From positions 4,030,001 to 4,094,000 of the forward strand of contig NZ_CP064266.1 in the NCBI RefSeq assembly GCF_022811845.1: a stretch of 64,000 bases of DNA, given 5' to 3'. This document shows, in pieces, positions 53,284 to 62,286 of this stretch. How positions within the stretch are numbered: position 1 is the first letter of the stretch; every line of letters begins with the position of its first letter. Source of the stretch: Bacillus pseudomycoides. Lineage in GTDB: Bacteria; Bacillota; Bacilli; Bacillales; Bacillaceae_G. The notes beneath the pieces were generated by a model. It did no database searches and had not been told where the DNA came from. It saw only the letters and a program-made list of their open reading frames with translations. The translations under genes were made by a program, and so were the position numbers.

Positions 53284-53847
53284 TTAGGAGTGTCTCAAAT
53301 CCACAAAAATTAATTTTCTATATACATTTATAATCCAGGTAACAAAAGAATTAAATAAATATGTAGTATTGTCAATAGCTATACTGGTTAAGATTCCTAT
53401 GAAAGCACTTCCTATTATATCAAATGGATAATGATGTCCTAGCCAAATACGTGAGAAACCTGTCAAAATTGCTAAAAACCACATGATTGATCCAAATAAA
53501 CGTTTGCGAAGTAAGACGGAGGTTGCTAAGGCAAATGCTACGGCTGTATGTTTACTAGGAAATGAAGAATTATTCTTTGATGGAATAAGTAAACGCACAC
53601 GATGTATAACAAACGGACGAGGTTTAAAATAAAAGAGCTGGATAAAACGGTTTATACATAATGAGAACCCTACTGATACCCCTGCAAATAAAATAATTTT
53701 TTTGTAGGAATTGTTTCTAAACCACATTAAGGCTAATAAAAAAATGTACAGGAATCGAGTCTTTTGTGAAATAAAGATCATAAATGTATCCAAGGTTGAA
53801 TTACGACCAGCTAGACGATTGATAGCCCTAAACATTTTGTAATTCAT
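53284..53847 (-). CDS. PAP2-type undecaprenyl-diphosphatase (BcrC-like)
   Basis: 187 aa with five membrane segments. Phosphatase motifs: KPRPFVIH near residue 75, PSKHTAVAFA near 97 (Lys instead of Gly in PSGH, as in many BcrC proteins), and SRIWLGHHYPFDIIG near 138. Recycles undecaprenyl pyrophosphate on the outer face of the membrane and can give bacitracin resistance. AAAGGAGAG before ATG. Single gene. Confidence 0.88.
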   Translation of the reverse strand: MNYKMFRAINRLAGRNSTLDTFMIFISQKTRFLYIFLLALMWFRNNSYKKIILFAGVSVGFSLCINRFIQLFYFKPRPFVIHRVRLLIPSKNNSSFPSKHTAVAFALATSVLLRKRLFGSIMWFLAILTGFSRIWLGHHYPFDIIGSAFIGILTSIAIDNTTYLFNSFVTWIINVYRKLIFVDLRHS

Positions 53848-54352
53848 GCAGATGCTCTCCTTTATTTTTGAAATGTTATATAAATATCATTCCCTCGCGA
53901 AAGAGAAATATGTAGTGCGCATACCCTTTCTTATTATTCTACTTGATATAAATAATATATAGTTGCAAATCGAACATGTTTAACGTGATAATGCTCCTCC
54001 TACTGGTTATGTACATTTTTAGTTTAGGCACAAAAATTTATAGAAAGCACACTCCCCTATGTTCTCTTGGCATTCTTAACTTGACATTGATATAGAGCTA
54101 CACCTTTTAAAGCAGTTTACGAAGGCTGTAAATGTTATTCTTACTGAAAAATAATAGTTAAGTTTAGGTAAGCGAATCATACTGTGAATATATCTATCTT
54201 CATTCTGGATATCTACTAGACTAAATCACTTTCCTCATTAAAAAATCTGTTCTTAAGTGTAAACTAAGGCAAACGGTTCTAAGTACCCTGTATACGAAAC
54301 TGCGTTTTTTCAAATACTTTAAGCAGAAAGCCTTTCAATAGGAGTGAAAAAA
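53848..54352. other. Intergenic region without supported features
   Basis: About 500 bp between the BcrC-like and DUF2238 genes, divergent. Nothing beyond AT-rich promoter-type sequence could be supported. Confidence 0.3.
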
Positions 54353-54970
54353 GTGATAAGAGACAAAAGTAAAATGATTCATCTATTTTTATTATTGGTT
54401 GTTACCGCAGTTTTTATATGGTCTGTTATTAAACCTGCAGGATATTTAGCATGGGCGGCGGAGGCTATTCCTGCCGTACTCGGTCTGATTATCATTATTG
54501 CAACGTACAATAAGTTTCGTCTCACCACACTCTCTTATATCATCATTGTAATACTAGCCATTATAATGTTCGTCGGCGGTCATTACACATACTCAAAGGT
54601 TCCTCTTTTTAATTGGATAAAAGATACTTTTGATTTAAATCGAAATCACTACGATCGATTTGGACATTTGATAAAAGGCTTATTTACAATTGTGATAAGA
54701 GAAATATTATTACGGAAAACTCAACTAGCCAAAGGACCTTGGTTAGTTACGATTAGTATAAGTATTTCGCTTGCTATTGCTGCATTATACGAAATCATCG
54801 AATGGCTAGCTTTTAAAATAACAAAGGGAGGAAAAGCGGCTAAGAACTTTTTAGGTATGCAAGGCGATATGTGGGATGCACAATGGGATATGTCACTTGC
54901 CTTAGTGGGTTCGATTCTTGCGTTACTCACCCTTTCAACACTACATAATCGGCTGTTAAAAAAGAACTAA
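54353..54970 (+). CDS. DUF2238 membrane protein (YjdF family)
   Basis: 205 aa from GTG 54353, 8 nt after AGGAG; a GTG at 54344 overlaps that site. Six membrane segments and the DUF2238 signature: GGHYTYSKVPLFNWIKDTF near residue 78, NHYDRFGHLIKGLF near 99, ALYEIIEWLAFK near 145, and MQGDMWDAQWDM near 172. Function unknown; conserved His and Asp/Glu near the membrane suggest an enzyme or metal site. Confidence 0.87.
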   Translation: MIRDKSKMIHLFLLLVVTAVFIWSVIKPAGYLAWAAEAIPAVLGLIIIIATYNKFRLTTLSYIIIVILAIIMFVGGHYTYSKVPLFNWIKDTFDLNRNHYDRFGHLIKGLFTIVIREILLRKTQLAKGPWLVTISISISLAIAALYEIIEWLAFKITKGGKAAKNFLGMQGDMWDAQWDMSLALVGSILALLTLSTLHNRLLKKN

Positions 54971-55164
54971 TAGGAGAATGAATATAGAGGAATCTGTGTA
55001 GCAATAGAACTAAATCATGTTATAGGCCTTAATGGACATAAAAAAGCTACTTTCATCTCAATAATACTTATAGAAGTTCTGCTCCGTCCCGATCAAACTA
55101 AAGTTAATTTGTATCCCCATAACAGGACGGAATTATAGAAGAAGTAAATGAACAAGAAGTAACG

Positions 55165-55350
55165 GTGCTAGTCTCAGAAGAAATAGAAGTGAACGAACAG
55201 GACGCAGCACTCCCACAGGAACTTCAATACGTTTTTGGTGAAGGAGATGGCTTTCGTCCAAGATATCGTCGTTATAGACGAAGACGTTTTCCACTCCGTA
55301 CTTTCCTGAGATTATTTTTATACTTATTACTATCCTTACTATTATCCTAG
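55165..55350 (+). CDS. Short Arg-rich ORF, doubtful
   Basis: 61 codons from a GTG with no clear ribosome site; the frame is open back to 55125 without a start. Acidic first half (SEEIEVNEQD), Arg-rich RPRYRRYRRRRF and a C-terminal hydrophobic tail (LRLFLYLLLSLLLS). May be a remnant of a larger spore or membrane protein. An inverted repeat (GCCCCTCACCTA / TAGGTGAGGGGC, 55405-55452) follows. Confidence 0.3.
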   Translation: MLVSEEIEVNEQDAALPQELQYVFGEGDGFRPRYRRYRRRRFPLRTFLRLFLYLLLSLLLS

Positions 55351-55404
55351 ACCATATCCTTATTACCTTTAAAAATTTTTATCCCGTATTAATAATAGGC
55401 AGTA

Positions 55405-55452
55405 GCCCCTCACCTAAATGTTCAAAGGAATCGAAGAAGATAGGTGAGGGGC
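55405..55452. repeat. 12-bp GC-rich inverted repeat
   Basis: GCCCCTCACCTA and TAGGTGAGGGGC are exact complements around 24 nt, with no U-tract on either side. In a convergent gap, so possibly a terminator-like RNA structure. Confidence 0.5.
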
Positions 55453-55529
55453 ATCACTGCTCCTATTTGAGCTGAACGCCAACAGAGCGGAACCTCACTG
55501 TTATGAGCTTCACTTTACACTGGAGACAT

Positions 55530-56342
55530 CTACTTTTTTACAGGTAAAGAAAAAGTTTCTCCTCTATTCATCTCGGTATGGTTAAAAACAAACTGCTTAA
55601 TCATTTCATTTAACCCCTTCGCTGCTTTTGTAGGAATTTGATGCTTTACGTTATCAATGAATTTTAATTCATTACATGGTAATTTTTCATGTAGTAATTT
55701 CGCATGAGCATAAAATGATTTATCTTTCTTACCATAAACCAACAAAACCGGAAGCTGAATATTTCTCAGTTGACTGGTACAATTATAATGCAAACTATAA
55801 CGATAATACTGCTCGATATTTTCGGCATTTCCTTTTCGAGCTTCTTTAAACATCATTCTGAACAATTTATGTGTGTTTGCATTGCCCCATGAAATAGACA
55901 ATGCTAAAAATGAAACTGCCCCTGTTTTCGCTAGCTTCACGCCTAGTGAAATCTTATTCTTTAGATATCCACCCCTCACTTCTGACATTCCTCCGATTAG
56001 AATCCCTCCTAATGCCCTTTCCGCGTAAGTTAACAAAAATTCTAATGCGACAGAGCTACCGGTCGAATATCCGCATATGAATGCTTTTTCGACTTTCAAA
56101 TGATCCAATAAACGTCTAATATCTTCGGCAATCAGTGGATAGGTTATCGGTTGTTTTGAATACTGACTCCTTCCATGCCCTCTAATATCAAAAGCAATCA
56201 CCTTAAACTTTTGGGATAATTCCTCTATTTGGTACTCAAAATTCACACAAGTAAGTACAGGAGGATGAATAAAAACAACAGGAATCCCTTTTCCCTTAAC
56301 GGTATAATACAGACTACTACCGTCCACATTCAACATTGGCAT
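55530..56342 (-). CDS. Alpha/beta hydrolase
   Basis: 270 aa from ATG 56342, 8 nt after GAGGTGA. HPP in VVFIHPPVLTC is the oxyanion region, AFDIRGHGRS near residue 53, the nucleophile elbow GYSTGS near 92 and the C-terminal His in DNVKHQIPTKAAKG near 240; acid in VYGKKDKSF. Lies 0.1 kb after the MGDG-synthase-like gene on the same strand. Substrate unknown. Confidence 0.83.
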   Translation of the reverse strand: MPMLNVDGSSLYYTVKGKGIPVVFIHPPVLTCVNFEYQIEELSQKFKVIAFDIRGHGRSQYSKQPITYPLIAEDIRRLLDHLKVEKAFICGYSTGSSVALEFLLTYAERALGGILIGGMSEVRGGYLKNKISLGVKLAKTGAVSFLALSISWGNANTHKLFRMMFKEARKGNAENIEQYYRYSLHYNCTSQLRNIQLPVLLVYGKKDKSFYAHAKLLHEKLPCNELKFIDNVKHQIPTKAAKGLNEMIKQFVFNHTEMNRGETFSLPVKK

Positions 56343-56450
56343 GTATGTAATCACCTCAACAATCTGAAATCATTCTTATCTCTTCTCTAAAGAAAAAGTA
56401 ACTTTCAAAAAAATGATGCATAATAAAAAATTGATGCGAGTATCTAAGCG

Positions 56451-57590
56451 TTATCTATTCGTTATTACTTCCTTTATAATTTGTGAAGGTTCTTTCGTAA
56501 TAAGCTGTCGATGATATTCTGTTATACGTTCCTGATAACGTTGGACCTGATTTTTATTTTGAAAAAAGGAATATATTTGCTCCTCAAGTGTCTCTTTTTC
56601 ATCTTTCCATTTATTTAAATAGAAAATCACACCTAACTTTTTTAGTTGTTGTAAATTAATTTCCTCTTGCCCTGGTAGTACATGATAAATAAAAATAGGT
56701 TTTCTTTTAAATAAACTTTCACTTATTGTTACTCCTCCAGGTTTTGTAACGATTGCATCTATTTGATCGTAGAGTTGGTTCATTTTTTCCCTACATGTAA
56801 TATATTTTAAAGGTGTGATGTTATCTCGCTGTAATTGCTGAAGTTTTTGATATAAATTAGCATTTTTTCCGCATAGCACATAAAAGTGAATTTTTGTTTC
56901 CATTCCTATTTTGTGGATCAAATCTTCTATTGCACCGACTCCTAAACTTCCACCAGTGATTAAAGCTGACCATGCAGAAGAAGCAGTGTTCATTATATAT
57001 TCTTTTTGTTTTTTTATTTTATTATGAATAGGAATTCCTGTTATAAAAATCTGTTCATCGTTTACACCCTTCTTTTTTAAAAACTCCTTCATATGATGAG
57101 ACGGTACAAAATGAAAATCAATATTTTTAATGCCCCAACAACTATGAATGAAATAATCTGTATATACATTTATAACTGGTGTTTTCAGTTCATCTTTTTC
57201 TTTCAAATAATTTAATATGTATGAAGGCAAAGCATGAGTGCAAATGATCAGATCCGGTTGTTTATCTCTTATTAATCTTCTCATGAATGGTACAAACAGA
57301 AGTTCATATAATCGATAACGTTTGTTCTCTTCGACATTTTTGTAGACAGAGTTTTGGTATATCCAATTATAAAAATCAGGGAATACTTTAATCCATTTTA
57401 AATAAACATTTGAAACCAATGCTTCTATTCTTCCGTAACTATACGAGAGAATATCTACTTGATCACATTTTATATTGATTTGATCCTTTTGTATTCCTTC
57501 CATTAATGCATGTGCAACTTGGTGATGGCCTGATGGAATCTGCAAAAATGGCAAAAACAAGATGGTCCTTTGTGTTGAATTTTGTTCCAT
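56451..57590 (-). CDS. MGDG-synthase/MurG-fold glycosyltransferase (YkoN-like)
   Basis: 379 aa. MGDG-synthase-type N-terminus (ILFLPFLQIPSGHHQVAHAL), ICTHALPSYILNYL near residue 115, and the donor-binding C-terminal half ITGGSLGVGAIEDLI near 206, AIVTKPGGVTISE near 278 and VLPGQEEINLQQL near 303. Family transfers a sugar from UDP to a diacylglycerol-like acceptor on the inner face of the membrane. B. subtilis YkoN is the relative I recall from a cluster with YkoP, YkoQ, YkoS and YkoT, all of which have relatives here. Confidence 0.82.
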   Translation of the reverse strand: MEQNSTQRTILFLPFLQIPSGHHQVAHALMEGIQKDQINIKCDQVDILSYSYGRIEALVSNVYLKWIKVFPDFYNWIYQNSVYKNVEENKRYRLYELLFVPFMRRLIRDKQPDLIICTHALPSYILNYLKEKDELKTPVINVYTDYFIHSCWGIKNIDFHFVPSHHMKEFLKKKGVNDEQIFITGIPIHNKIKKQKEYIMNTASSAWSALITGGSLGVGAIEDLIHKIGMETKIHFYVLCGKNANLYQKLQQLQRDNITPLKYITCREKMNQLYDQIDAIVTKPGGVTISESLFKRKPIFIYHVLPGQEEINLQQLKKLGVIFYLNKWKDEKETLEEQIYSFFQNKNQVQRYQERITEYHRQLITKEPSQIIKEVITNR

Positions 57591-57771
57591 AAATCACCTC
57601 TTGAGGTACACTTTACGATGTGTTTTTTTATTAGCTTTTGTTATTATGTGGCACTTCTTTTTTTCTATTCTGGCAACTATTTAGAATAAATTACGATGGA
57701 TTTCGTTCCATAAATTACATACAAAATGAAACGGTTTTTCATGTATAATTTTTATAGAAGGAGTGATGTGA

Positions 57772-58626
57772 TTGAAAATTTTATTACTATCCGTTTTATT
57801 TATTATTCTCTTCTATCTATTCAAAAAAGCTCACAAAAACACGACCGATGTCGTGATAAATAAAGTTCAAATAAATCAAAAGCAAATTCACGGACATGAT
57901 CCGATACTAAATATTCTCCACCTTTCTGATATGCATCTCGAAAACATCTCCATTTCCCCAGCTCAGCTTTACGAAAAATTAAAAGCTGAATCAATTGATT
58001 TGATTGCACTTACTGGAGATTTTCTTGACCGTAAACGTACGATTTCTAAACTCGCTCCATATTTAGAGGTATTAAGTCAATTACACGCAAAGCATGGTAT
58101 ATACGCTGTTTTTGGTAACCATGATTATGTATTACGTGAAAAGGACTTACAAAAATTAAAAGAAACACTTGAACAATATGGCTGCAAGGTTATGCAAAAT
58201 GAAAACCATGTTATTTATGTTCAAGGTAAACGTGTAAATATTATTGGTGTTGATGATTTTAGTACGAAACGTAGTGATTTAACAGCTTCTTATAGAGGGA
58301 TTAAACAGGGCACGAATGTAGTATTAACCCATGATCCAAATATTGTACTTCATATGAATGAATATCATTTTGACTATTTACTAGCTGGACATTTTCATGG
58401 TGGTCAAATTTGTTATCCAAAAGCTTATCACCTTGCGAAAATGGGTAAACTTGCAAGAATGAACGTTATAAAAGGACTTCATATGCAAGATGGAAAACCT
58501 TTTTATATTAGTGAAGGACTAGGTCAAACAGGAGTAAATATTCGAGTTGGAAGTCGACCAGAAATTACATTGCATCAATTATCAATATCAACAACAATTA
58601 AGAATAAAGAACTACCCGCAGTATAA
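57772..58626 (+). CDS. Membrane-anchored metallophosphoesterase (YkoQ-like)
   Basis: 284 aa, TTG start with AAGGAG. N-terminal anchor ILLLSVLFIILFYLF, then the calcineurin-like motifs LSDMHLE near residue 49, LTGDFLD near 81, GNHDYVLR near 116, THDPN near 186 and LAGHFHGGQ near 203. All metal ligands present. Faces the outside of the membrane. Divergent from the YkoN-like gene, convergent with the YkoP-like gene. Confidence 0.87.
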   Translation: MKILLLSVLFIILFYLFKKAHKNTTDVVINKVQINQKQIHGHDPILNILHLSDMHLENISISPAQLYEKLKAESIDLIALTGDFLDRKRTISKLAPYLEVLSQLHAKHGIYAVFGNHDYVLREKDLQKLKETLEQYGCKVMQNENHVIYVQGKRVNIIGVDDFSTKRSDLTASYRGIKQGTNVVLTHDPNIVLHMNEYHFDYLLAGHFHGGQICYPKAYHLAKMGKLARMNVIKGLHMQDGKPFYISEGLGQTGVNIRVGSRPEITLHQLSISTTIKNKELPAV

Positions 58627-58631
58627 AATAT

Positions 58632-58663
58632 AAGGCTGTTAACGTACCTCGTTAATAGCCTTT
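58632..58663. terminator. Terminator between the YkoQ- and YkoP-like genes
   Basis: AAGGCTGTTAACG and CGTTAATAGCCTT (one mismatch) around a 6-nt loop, followed by TATATTT. Confidence 0.75.
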
Positions 58664-58728
58664 ATATTTACTTTCAAATCATTTTTAATGTAGTATGTAA
58701 AAGTCCATTGACCTTTTAACAAAAAGAA

Positions 58729-59304
58729 TTAACATTTTCTTTTAGCAATTTCATCTTGAGATTCACAATTATATATTTGTAATAAATTTTCCTTAGACAT
58801 AAATAAATATTTTGGTGTGGAAGATATATTGTTCTTTATCATTTTGAAAATCGAATCATTATTAGATAATAAACATATTGGTAAAAATGCTAACCATTTG
58901 AACCATTTATAAAAAGGATTAGAGATGGAAACAAATTCAAAGCCTAGCCGATTAGCTCCTCTGTTTAACATTGAAATCCCAATTATCCCTTTAATCTCAT
59001 CTGCTTTAGAGTGATTTTGAATATATAATCCGAGACTAGGCAAGGACTTTTTAACATGTTGATAAATAAATCGCCCTTTTGTAATATCATTTTTAACGGA
59101 TTTCATTTCATTAATTAAACGAGCATTATGTAAATGAATTTTGACCAAAATATCATTCTTATTGATCTGTGTACCATCAGAAAGAATAACATGTTTTCCT
59201 TTGTAACGAGTGAGTCTTACACGTAAAATATTTTCCTTGTGAGTTTCGTTATGAATATAAGTTAAGCGAGTAAATTTATAATATATTGGATCAAAAAGTT
59301 CCAA
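58729..59304 (-). CDS. YkoP-like protein
   Basis: 191 aa. NILRVRLTRYKGKHVILSDG near residue 24-43 and INKNDILVKIHLHNARL near 47-63 match the YkoP-type pattern (short beta-rich start, LxxGxxIxxGDxLxxLH-like block), followed by SKADEIKGIIGISMLNRGANRLGFE. One hydrophobic stretch near residue 136. Function unknown, but the family travels with YkoN/YkoQ. A ribosome site is not obvious before the ATG. Confidence 0.68.
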   Translation of the reverse strand: MELFDPIYYKFTRLTYIHNETHKENILRVRLTRYKGKHVILSDGTQINKNDILVKIHLHNARLINEMKSVKNDITKGRFIYQHVKKSLPSLGLYIQNHSKADEIKGIIGISMLNRGANRLGFEFVSISNPFYKWFKWLAFLPICLLSNNDSIFKMIKNNISSTPKYLFMSKENLLQIYNCESQDEIAKRKC

Positions 59305-59537
59305 ACCAATAATACATAACTTTTCATGTTGTTTTCATTTCCCTTTTGAAATTTTGATAAAACTATTTTGCATAGTTCAATAAAAAATATTTAGGTAATA
59401 TTAGGATTTTTAGTGAAAAACATCAAGAAATATTAGTAGAAGTTGGCATCATAAATTCCTATAAAATATTGCAACATAAATCATGTGAAATTGAACTTAG
59501 TGTTTCTTTTCCTAATTATTTTTACAGGGGGAAAAAA

Positions 59538-59849
59538 ATGAATATCCTTAACTTCTTGATGTTATTATTCAATTCTGGAAGAAGAACTCAGCAAATGTTT
59601 AAATTGTTTAGAAATAGACGGAATAATAATAGAGGATGGATCTGGGTTTCTTTACTAGGATTAGGAACAGTTTTTAGTCTAGTAGCAACACGTAATTCAA
59701 ATATGATGAAACCAATCCAACGTTTGTTCCAAGGTGTTCAAAATACGACAAGAACATTTATTCCATCCAAAGTAAGCTTGGCAAATATGGAATTTGCTGA
59801 TGAAATTACGCCTAACAGTCAAAAGAACCAAGGTAATCAAAACCAATAA
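59538..59849 (+). CDS. Small membrane protein of unknown function
   Basis: 103 aa from ATG 59538 with AGGGGGAAA; an upstream ATG at 59469 lacks a site. Residues 32-50 (GWIWVSLLGLGTVFSLVAT) form one membrane segment behind an Arg/Asn-rich loop (RNRRNNNRG), with a polar C-terminus. The layout recalls small spore-membrane proteins, without a family match I can name. Confidence 0.6.
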   Translation: MNILNFLMLLFNSGRRTQQMFKLFRNRRNNNRGWIWVSLLGLGTVFSLVATRNSNMMKPIQRLFQGVQNTTRTFIPSKVSLANMEFADEITPNSQKNQGNQNQ

Positions 59850-59863
59850 CTATCGCGAATAAT

Positions 59864-59894
59864 AAAAAACTCGTTTATTAGTCACGAGTTTTTT
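59864..59894 (+). terminator. Terminator of the small membrane gene
   Basis: AAAAAACTCGT and ACGAGTTTTTT pair around 9 nt, followed by TATT, 15 bp after the stop. Confidence 0.88.
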
Positions 59895-60135
59895 ATTATT
59901 TTTAATGACTCTATAGCTGCTTCAAATAGGCTTTCTCCTCTTTTTGTTATAACTTCAACTTCGCTGTTGAAAAGCAAATAACACAGCTTGTTCCGCCCGA
60001 TTCGTCATTAGTGTCTTTAAACTCTTAGTCAATGTATTAACTTAATAAAAGACACCCAAAATTTAGAAATCATACTTTTGGTAGAAAATAGATATTCTAA
60101 ATATTGAATCCATGATTATAAGGAGGAATTTAATT

Positions 60136-60339
60136 ATGACAGTAATTACTAAGCTTAAACAAACTATTTCTGGATTAAAAAGTGCTCAAGCATGTTTAGA
60201 AGGATTTGTTCTTGATACTGACAATCAGCAAGCAAAACAACTGTATCAAAATGCAGCTCAGCAAACACAAACAATTATTGATTCTTTAGAACCACGTGTT
60301 CAGGAGGTTCAACAAGAGGAACCTCAGTTTAATCAATAA
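60136..60339 (+). CDS. DUF1657 small protein
   Basis: 67 aa from ATG 60136 with AAGGAGG. TVITKLKQTISGLKSAQACLEGF and AAQQTQTIIDSLEPRVQEVQQEEP (each family block under a whole-protein match) are the DUF1657 signature. DUF1657 proteins occur in mobile spoVA-type operons and are spore-associated; here no spoVA genes are near. Confidence 0.85.
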   Translation: MTVITKLKQTISGLKSAQACLEGFVLDTDNQQAKQLYQNAAQQTQTIIDSLEPRVQEVQQEEPQFNQ

Positions 60340-60860
60340 AATGCAGTAATCTCAAGATCTTTGGCATAAGTAGCATCACGGTTGTATTTGTATATATAAA
60401 TTTTTTAGGCTAATTGAAAAGAGATGATTCAATTTCATTCTTTTTCTTCAGGTAATAAACCAGGAAATAATAAATTTTCTGTATCTTATATAACAGTAAG
60501 CAAACTCCAATTTCTTTTGTTAACTATTATTAACATTACAAATACCAATTTTTCACAAATTTAAATGAGCTAGACATCTTATCGTATAGAAGGTTTTACT
60601 TATAGCGCTTGCTTTCCACAGAGCACTTTTATATAGTGCTCTGTACTGTTTGTAGCCTGAATATTTTTCTTTACATACTTTTATAAATCTAGCACACACT
60701 ATTCCTAAGCCATTCAAACTATTGCTTTTACTCTTTAAATGACTAGAAAAACAATTAGTTTTCCGGTCAAACTCATGAAACCTGTGGCTTTAAAACAAAG
60801 TTTGATAATTTGTAAAAAAGTTTGATCAAAAATCCTGTGTTGATGTGCAGGATTTTTTCT
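60340..60860. other. Gene-free region with structured repeats
   Basis: No supported gene. Contains hairpin H1 (ACAGAGCACT / AGTGCTCTGT, 60618-60644), a conserved block TACATACTTTTATAAATCT near 60672, an outer repeat at 60781-60806 and a terminator at 60828-60858. A weak 47-codon ORF at about 60423 has a poor ribosome site and is not called. Confidence 0.4.
60828..60858 (+). terminator. Terminator-like hairpin
   Basis: AAAAATCCTG and CAGGATTTTTT pair around an 11-nt loop, immediately left of the inverted repeat that bounds the DinB gene. Confidence 0.75.
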
Positions 60861-61591
60861 TGTTCCGCAATCGGGCCAGATTGTTGAATATTTGTTATAA
60901 TAAAGTAGAGTACAGAAAATTCTTACTTTTTATTTCACCGCCCGGAAAAAGTACAAAAAAGCACAAGAGGCCTAAGAAACAGTGGGAAGGTCGAAAGAAT
61001 TGGTCATTTTGTTGAGTGAAAAAAGTTTGTTCAATTTTGTAAAAGTGAGGGAATGCTTATGTCATCCTATTTCTTTGAAAACGGGTTACATGGGGAAAAT
61101 GCTCATGTTGACCCCTTGGAGGTGTTTGAGGGTTTACGGTGGGAGATGGCTGGGGAAAAACCCGCAAACTGTCCATATTCAGTGTGGCAGATTCTAAACC
61201 ATATGATTTTTTGGCAAGATTTCTATCTTGCCTACCTTAAAGGTAGGGTGCCCAATCATCCAGAACATGACGAAGACTCATGGCCCGATGAAACAGCTCC
61301 GTCATATAAAACCGAGTGGAGTGACACTCTTTTTCTATTCAGTAAGGGGCTAAAGGAAGCTGAAAACGAAGCAAAAAAAGATTTAAAGGAACTGAAAGAC
61401 GCGGGATTGAAAAGGACTCGTGGTGACCTTTTAGCCACTCTTATGGCACACAACAGTTATCATACCGGACAGGTAGCACTGATTCGGCAATTAATTGGGG
61501 AATGGCCTCCACCTTCTTGGTGATACTTGGTAGCTAACCGGTTACTGTTTTAAGTATTGAAAGTTCAACAATCGGGCGCAATTGTGGAGCA
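60861..61591. mobile_element. Putative inverted-repeat-bounded cassette carrying dinB
   Basis: 28-bp ends TGTTCCGCAATCGGGCCAGA-TTGTTGAA (60861-60888) and the reverse complement of 61564-61591 (TGCTCCACAATTGCGCCCGA-TTGTTGAA) match at 23 positions. Between them is one gene. A further pair of inverted repeats (60781-60806 and 61729-61763) encloses this. No transposase and no target duplication are visible, so mobility is inferred. Confidence 0.45.
61059..61523 (+). CDS. DinB-family protein, higher GC than its surroundings
   Basis: 154 aa from ATG 61059, 8 nt after GAGG; an ATG six bases earlier is too near. Metal-site histidines: His in WQILNHMIFWQDFY near residue 47 and HNSYHTGQVALIRQLIG near 131-147 carrying the HxxxH pair. 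The first 45 residues include the substrate-side loop (VDPLEVFEGLRWEMAG). GC-rich codons (CCC, CCG, GAC) are more frequent than in neighbours, and the gene lies between inverted repeats, so transfer is likely. Confidence 0.85.
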   Translation: MSSYFFENGLHGENAHVDPLEVFEGLRWEMAGEKPANCPYSVWQILNHMIFWQDFYLAYLKGRVPNHPEHDEDSWPDETAPSYKTEWSDTLFLFSKGLKEAENEAKKDLKELKDAGLKRTRGDLLATLMAHNSYHTGQVALIRQLIGEWPPPSW

Positions 61592-62081
61592 CCATAGATA
61601 GGGAATGACCAAACTTTTTTATAAAAGAATGAACCAACTGAAAATATTAAGAGCGTGTTTTGATTAATCTTTTTTTTAAAACACGCTCTTTTCTATAATC
61701 ATTTATCAAGGTTATTAGTATCAATTTGATCAAACTTTATTTTAAAGCAACAAAACCCACAGGTAGGCAGCTCATATAGTTGTCTGCCAAGCTCTCAAAA
61801 AAATTTGTATATTTTATAAATCTCTACACATACTATCCTTAATCCGCTTGGGCTGCGGTTGTAGTCTATTCAAACTGGCAATCTTCGCTTTAAACGCTTT
61901 ACTCGGCAGACATCTTAAAACGATGTCTGCCAAACCATTATTTTGTACATACTCTTTATAAGCTACTAGCAATGGAATTTTTCTTATCTTCCTAACGGAC
62001 TTCCCCTCCGTTATCCAAGGGCTTTAATAACAGGCAACTTTTTTAGTTGTCTGTTATTTTATTGTATAATGGGTAGCAAAG
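61592..62081. repeat. Hairpin-rich intergenic repeats
   Basis: Hairpins at 61766-61788 (GGCAG/CTGCC), 61905-61931 (GGCAGACATC/GATGTCTGCC), 61994-62013 (TAACGGA/TCCGTTA) and 62029-62055 (AACAGGCAACT/AGTTGTCTGTT). Blocks resembling TATTTTATAAATCTCTACACA follow H2 and H3 and also H1 at 60.6 kb. Apparent diverged copies of a structured element; stems differ in sequence but keep pairing. Confidence 0.5.
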
Positions 62082-62190
62082 CATCACCATCAACTTAACA
62101 AAAATGAATTAACTCAAACCGATAAAAATAAACAGTATATACAAAATCTTCGTTTTGAGGATACTTCAAAAACTTAAGTTGATGAGCATG
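62082..62190. mobile_element. 109-bp IS231-derived miniature element
   Basis: Ends CATCACCATCAACTTAA and (reverse complement) CATGCTCATCAACTTAA resemble the IS231 terminal repeat. The interior is AT-rich without coding sequence. No clear target duplication. Behaves like a MITE or MIC of IS231. Confidence 0.6.
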
Positions 62191-62286
62191 AGACGGTATT
62201 CCAAGTTATTTATTGCTGTCTTTCAAGATAAAGGCTTGTTATTTATTCGTATCTTGATCTACATATAACATTTATATTCCCCTCTT

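Noticed and set aside
57720..57745. cre site before the YkoQ-like gene
   Set aside because: TGAAACGGTTTTTCA looks similar but the central CG spacing does not fit TGWAANCGNTNWCA.
60423..60564. 47-codon ORF on the plus strand
   Set aside because: Poor ribosome site and low-complexity, non-coding-like translation inside a repeat-rich gap.
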